Assembly (NCBI GenBank): GCA_946409475.1
Contig: CAMJWQ010000163.1
Location: 1 to 7,650, forward strand
Direction: 5' to 3'
Length of the DNA: 7,650 nucleotides
Origin: an uncultured Lachnospiraceae bacterium
GTDB lineage: Bacteria > Bacillota > Clostridia > Lachnospirales > Lachnospiraceae
Shown: positions 5,858 to 7,650 of the stretch, piece after piece
How the letters are laid out: the number at the start of each line of letters is the position of its first letter
Position numbering within the stretch: the first letter of the stretch is position 1
Notes under the pieces: generated by a model
Told to the model about the DNA's origin: nothing
Databases searched by the model: none
Seen by the model: the letters and a program-made list of their open reading frames with translations, nothing else
Made by a program: the position numbers and the translations under genes

Positions 5858-7084
5858 ATGAAAAAACCGGAATTATTGATTCCTGCCGGCAGTCTGGAAG
5901 TGTTAAAGATTGCAGTCATATATGGAGCCGATGCCGTATATATCGGGGGAGAAGCCTTCGGATTAAGAGCAAAGGCTAAGAACTTTACCATGCAGGAAAT
6001 GAAAGAGGGTATTGATTTTGCCCATCAAAATCATAAATCAGTTTTTGTAACGGCGAATATTCTGGCTCATAACAGTGACCTGGAAGGAGCAAAAAAATAT
6101 TTTGAAGAATTGAAGGAGATCAAACCGGATGCACTAATCATTGCGGATCCCGGAATGTTTTCCCTGGCTAAAAGAATATGTCCCGAGATAGAAATCCATA
6201 TTAGTACCCAGGCAAATAACACGAACTTTGAAACCTACCGTTTTTGGGGAGAACTGGGAGTAAAGAGAGTGGTTGCCGCGAGGGAATTATCCCTGGAGGA
6301 AATAAAAGAAATCAGAAAGCATATACCCGGGGATTTGGAGATAGAGGCTTTTGTTCATGGAGCTATGTGTATATCTTATTCCGGCAGATGCCTGTTAAGT
6401 AATTACTTTACGGGAAGAGATGCTAATCGGGGAGCCTGTACCCATCCCTGCAGATGGAAATATGCCATTGTGGAAGAAACGAGACCGGGAGAATATCTGC
6501 CTGTATATGAAAATGAACGGGGAACCTATATATTTAATTCCAGGGATTTGTGCATGATCGGGCATATACCGGAGCTGGCTGAGGCGGGAATTGACAGCTT
6601 TAAGGTGGAAGGACGTATGAAAACAGCATTATATGTGGCAACGGTTGCCAGAACCTATCGGAAGGCAATTGATGATTATTTTACCTCTCCTGCTATTTAT
6701 GAGGCCAATAAGAGCTGGTATACGGATGAAATAGCAAAATGTACCTACCGCCAGTTTACCACCGGATTCTTTTATGGGAAACCGGATGAAACCACTCAGA
6801 TCTATGACCATAATACTTACTGCAATGATTATACGTATTTGGGCATTATAGGGGAAAAAACAGCGGAGGGCCTGTATAAAACGGAACAGCGCAATAAGTT
6901 CTCTCTCCATGAAAAGATTGAGGTAATGAAGCCCGGGGGCGGAAATAGGGAAGCAGAAGTAAAAGCCATTTATAATGAAGAAGGAATGAAAATGGACAGT
7001 GCGCCTCATCCCAGGCAGACACTTTTGATTGATTTGGGTATGGAGCTTGAACAATATGATATTTTGAGGAGGAAAGAGTCATGA
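5858..7084 (+). CDS. trhP: Peptidase U32 family tRNA hydroxylation protein TrhP-like
   Basis: U32-family protein of 408 residues. Despite the family name, characterised relatives are iron-sulfur hydroxylation factors: TrhP for ho5U34 in tRNA (prephenate-dependent in E. coli), RlhA for 23S rRNA, and UbiU/V for ubiquinone. The N-terminal TIM-barrel-like part begins ELLIPAGSLEVLKIAV. The U32 signature EAFVHGAMCISYSGRCLLS spans 163-181. Four conserved cysteines, C171, C178, C194 and C232, match the 4Fe-4S pattern of the family. FKVEGRMK (248-255) and a C-terminal beta-rich domain follow. AGGA (5846-5849) precedes the ATG by 8 bases. The position after trmR equals yrrM-yrrN-yrrO in B. subtilis, but only one U32 gene is here, closer in length to YrrO. 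RlhA is the chief alternative; adjacency to trmR favours TrhP. Confidence 0.85.
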   Translation: MKKPELLIPAGSLEVLKIAVIYGADAVYIGGEAFGLRAKAKNFTMQEMKEGIDFAHQNHKSVFVTANILAHNSDLEGAKKYFEELKEIKPDALIIADPGMFSLAKRICPEIEIHISTQANNTNFETYRFWGELGVKRVVAARELSLEEIKEIRKHIPGDLEIEAFVHGAMCISYSGRCLLSNYFTGRDANRGACTHPCRWKYAIVEETRPGEYLPVYENERGTYIFNSRDLCMIGHIPELAEAGIDSFKVEGRMKTALYVATVARTYRKAIDDYFTSPAIYEANKSWYTDEIAKCTYRQFTTGFFYGKPDETTQIYDHNTYCNDYTYLGIIGEKTAEGLYKTEQRNKFSLHEKIEVMKPGGGNREAEVKAIYNEEGMKMDSAPHPRQTLLIDLGMELEQYDILRRKES

Positions 7085-7446
7085 TAACATTTGATCATTT
7101 TAATTTTAACGTAATGGATTTGGACAGGAGCTTACAATTTTATAAGGCTGCCTTAGGCTTATTGCCCGTAAGGGAAAAGGAAGCAGCCGACGGTTCCTTT
7201 AAACTGGTTTTTTTGGGAGACGGAAAATCTGATTTCTTATTGGAGCTCACATATTTAAGAGACAGGAAAGAGGCCTATGATCTTGGTGAATGCGAATATC
7301 ACCTGGCTTTTGTAACGGATGAGTTTGAAGAGCTGCATGAAAAGCATAAAAAAATGGATGCCGTCTGCTATGAAAATGAAGACATGGGAATTTATTTTAT
7401 CAAAGATCCGGACGGATATTGGATTGAAATTGTTCCGAAGCGTTAA
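7081..7446 (+). CDS. VOC family protein, glyoxalase I-like
   Basis: Vicinal-oxygen-chelate protein of 121 residues with two beta-alpha-beta-beta-beta halves. It opens FDHFNFNVMDLDRSLQFYKAALGL and closes IYFIKDPDGYWIEIVP, the standard glyoxalase I pattern. H6, E55, H74 and E116 occupy the four metal-ligand positions corresponding to H5, E56, H74 and E122 of E. coli GlxI, so metal binding is likely. Glyoxalase I isomerises the methylglyoxal-thiol hemithioacetal; whether this is its substrate, and with which thiol, is not shown. The ATG overlaps the trhP stop (ATGA), and GAGGAGG (7066-7072) lies 8 bases upstream inside trhP, so translation is probably coupled. It is the last gene of the series. 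A different VOC activity is quite possible. Confidence 0.85.
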   Translation: MITFDHFNFNVMDLDRSLQFYKAALGLLPVREKEAADGSFKLVFLGDGKSDFLLELTYLRDRKEAYDLGECEYHLAFVTDEFEELHEKHKKMDAVCYENEDMGIYFIKDPDGYWIEIVPKR

Positions 7447-7556
7447 ATATCCTTGCTTCCGATAAGTTATAATGTACAAAATGTGCGTTATGATAGAAGA
7501 TTTGTTATAAATGTATGAGTTTGTTAATAAAATTACTATTTTGATGTATAAAACAT

Positions 7557-7598
7557 AAAAAAATTTTTTTCTGACACTTTATACTTGCAATTTATAAA
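7557..7598 (+). promoter_or_regulatory. Candidate rightward promoter with an A7T7 upstream tract
   Basis: CTGACA (7571-7576) and TATAAA (7593-7598) are 16 bases apart, each one base from consensus. Seven As then seven Ts (7557-7570) abut the -35 box, the position of an UP element. TTGCAA (7585-7590) with TAAATT (7608-7613) at 17 bases is a weaker overlapping alternative. It would serve a gene beyond the right edge. The surroundings are very AT-rich, so chance matches are a risk. Confidence 0.4.
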
Positions 7599-7613
7599 AA
7601 ATTAAGGTAAATT

Positions 7614-7637
7614 AAAAAAAGAACGGGAAGAACCGTT
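7614..7637 (-). terminator. Possible intrinsic terminator for a leftward gene beyond the window
   Basis: Read on the minus strand, AACGG (complement of 7633-7637), a 6-base loop TTCTTC and CCGTT (complement of 7622-7626) form a 5-bp stem, followed by C and seven Ts (complement of 7614-7620). The T-run is good, the stem short. On the plus strand no T-run follows, so it is not a convincing end for the VOC gene. Confidence 0.35.
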
Positions 7638-7650
7638 AATATATTGCAAT

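Larger units (their letters stand above)
7447..7650. other. AT-rich intergenic region at the right edge
   Basis: No gene is visible in these 204 bases. There is no clear plus-strand terminator after the VOC gene. It contains a TATAAT at 7468-7473 without a good -35 box, four GTTA-starting AT motifs (7466, 7487, 7504, 7523), the A7T7 tract with the promoter candidate, the hairpin at 7622-7637, and two copies of TTGCAAT (7585-7591, 7644-7650). Confidence 0.6.

Noticed and set aside
6629..7054. A 141-codon minus-strand ORF opposite trhP
   Set aside because: It is antisense to a well-supported U32 gene and its product has no domain signature; the opposite frame is open by composition.
5858..7084. 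Secreted collagenase/peptidase reading of the U32 protein
   Set aside because: There is no signal peptide, the four Fe-S cysteines are present and the neighbour is trmR, all pointing to tRNA hydroxylation rather than proteolysis.
7472..7510. A 12-codon ORF downstream of the VOC gene (ATG 7472 to TAA)
   Set aside because: There is no Shine-Dalgarno sequence, it lies in AT-rich intergenic sequence and nothing suggests translation.

Overview
This is an AT-rich window of densely packed housekeeping genes, all on the + strand. It is best read as the chromosome of a low-GC Firmicute of class Clostridia, probably Lachnospiraceae-like. The reasons are strong GGAGG-type ribosome binding sites, frequent GTG/TTG starts, the presence of IreB, RNase J and a DUF1292 protein, and a gene order close to the Bacillus subtilis yrzL-yrrK-yrzB-yrrL-yrrM-yrrN-yrrO block. 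The family assignment is inference. I see no mobile element, CRISPR array, tRNA or rRNA.

Layout. A short leader (1-99) precedes mtaB (100-1416), the tRNA A37 methylthiotransferase. A 172-base gap follows, holding a decayed-looking small ORF (strong Shine-Dalgarno, then ATG-TAA) and a good sigma-A-type promoter (1531-1559). From that promoter runs a tight series of nine genes: ireB, ruvX, a DUF1292 gene, a Fur-family regulator, rnj (RNase J), a short membrane protein with only the N-terminal part of MltG, trmR, trhP and a VOC/glyoxalase-like gene. Gaps are 13-43 bases, and two junctions are 4-base overlaps (GTGA and ATGA). A second promoter candidate lies just before the Fur gene. The last 204 bases (7447-7650) have no gene. 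They hold a possible rightward promoter with an A7T7 tract and a hairpin whose T-run lies on the minus strand.

How the genes fit together. RNA biology dominates. MtaB makes ms2t6A37. TrhP and TrmR are predicted to make 5-hydroxyuridine and then 5-methoxyuridine at the wobble position of tRNA. RNase J degrades and matures RNA. IreB (substrate of the PASTA-domain Ser/Thr kinase in enterococci) and the MltG-like stub point to cell-envelope control, RuvX to nucleic-acid processing, and the Fur-family protein to metal or redox regulation. Compared with B. subtilis, the fur-like gene and rnj sit between the yrzB-like and yrrL-like genes, the MltG homologue has no catalytic domain, and only one U32 protein is present instead of two.

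The region is mostly conserved core genome. I found no clear undescribed defence or mobile system. The items most worth a second look are the MltG stub, the ATG-TAA element, the dyad inside the predicted fur promoter and the VOC gene coupled to trhP.
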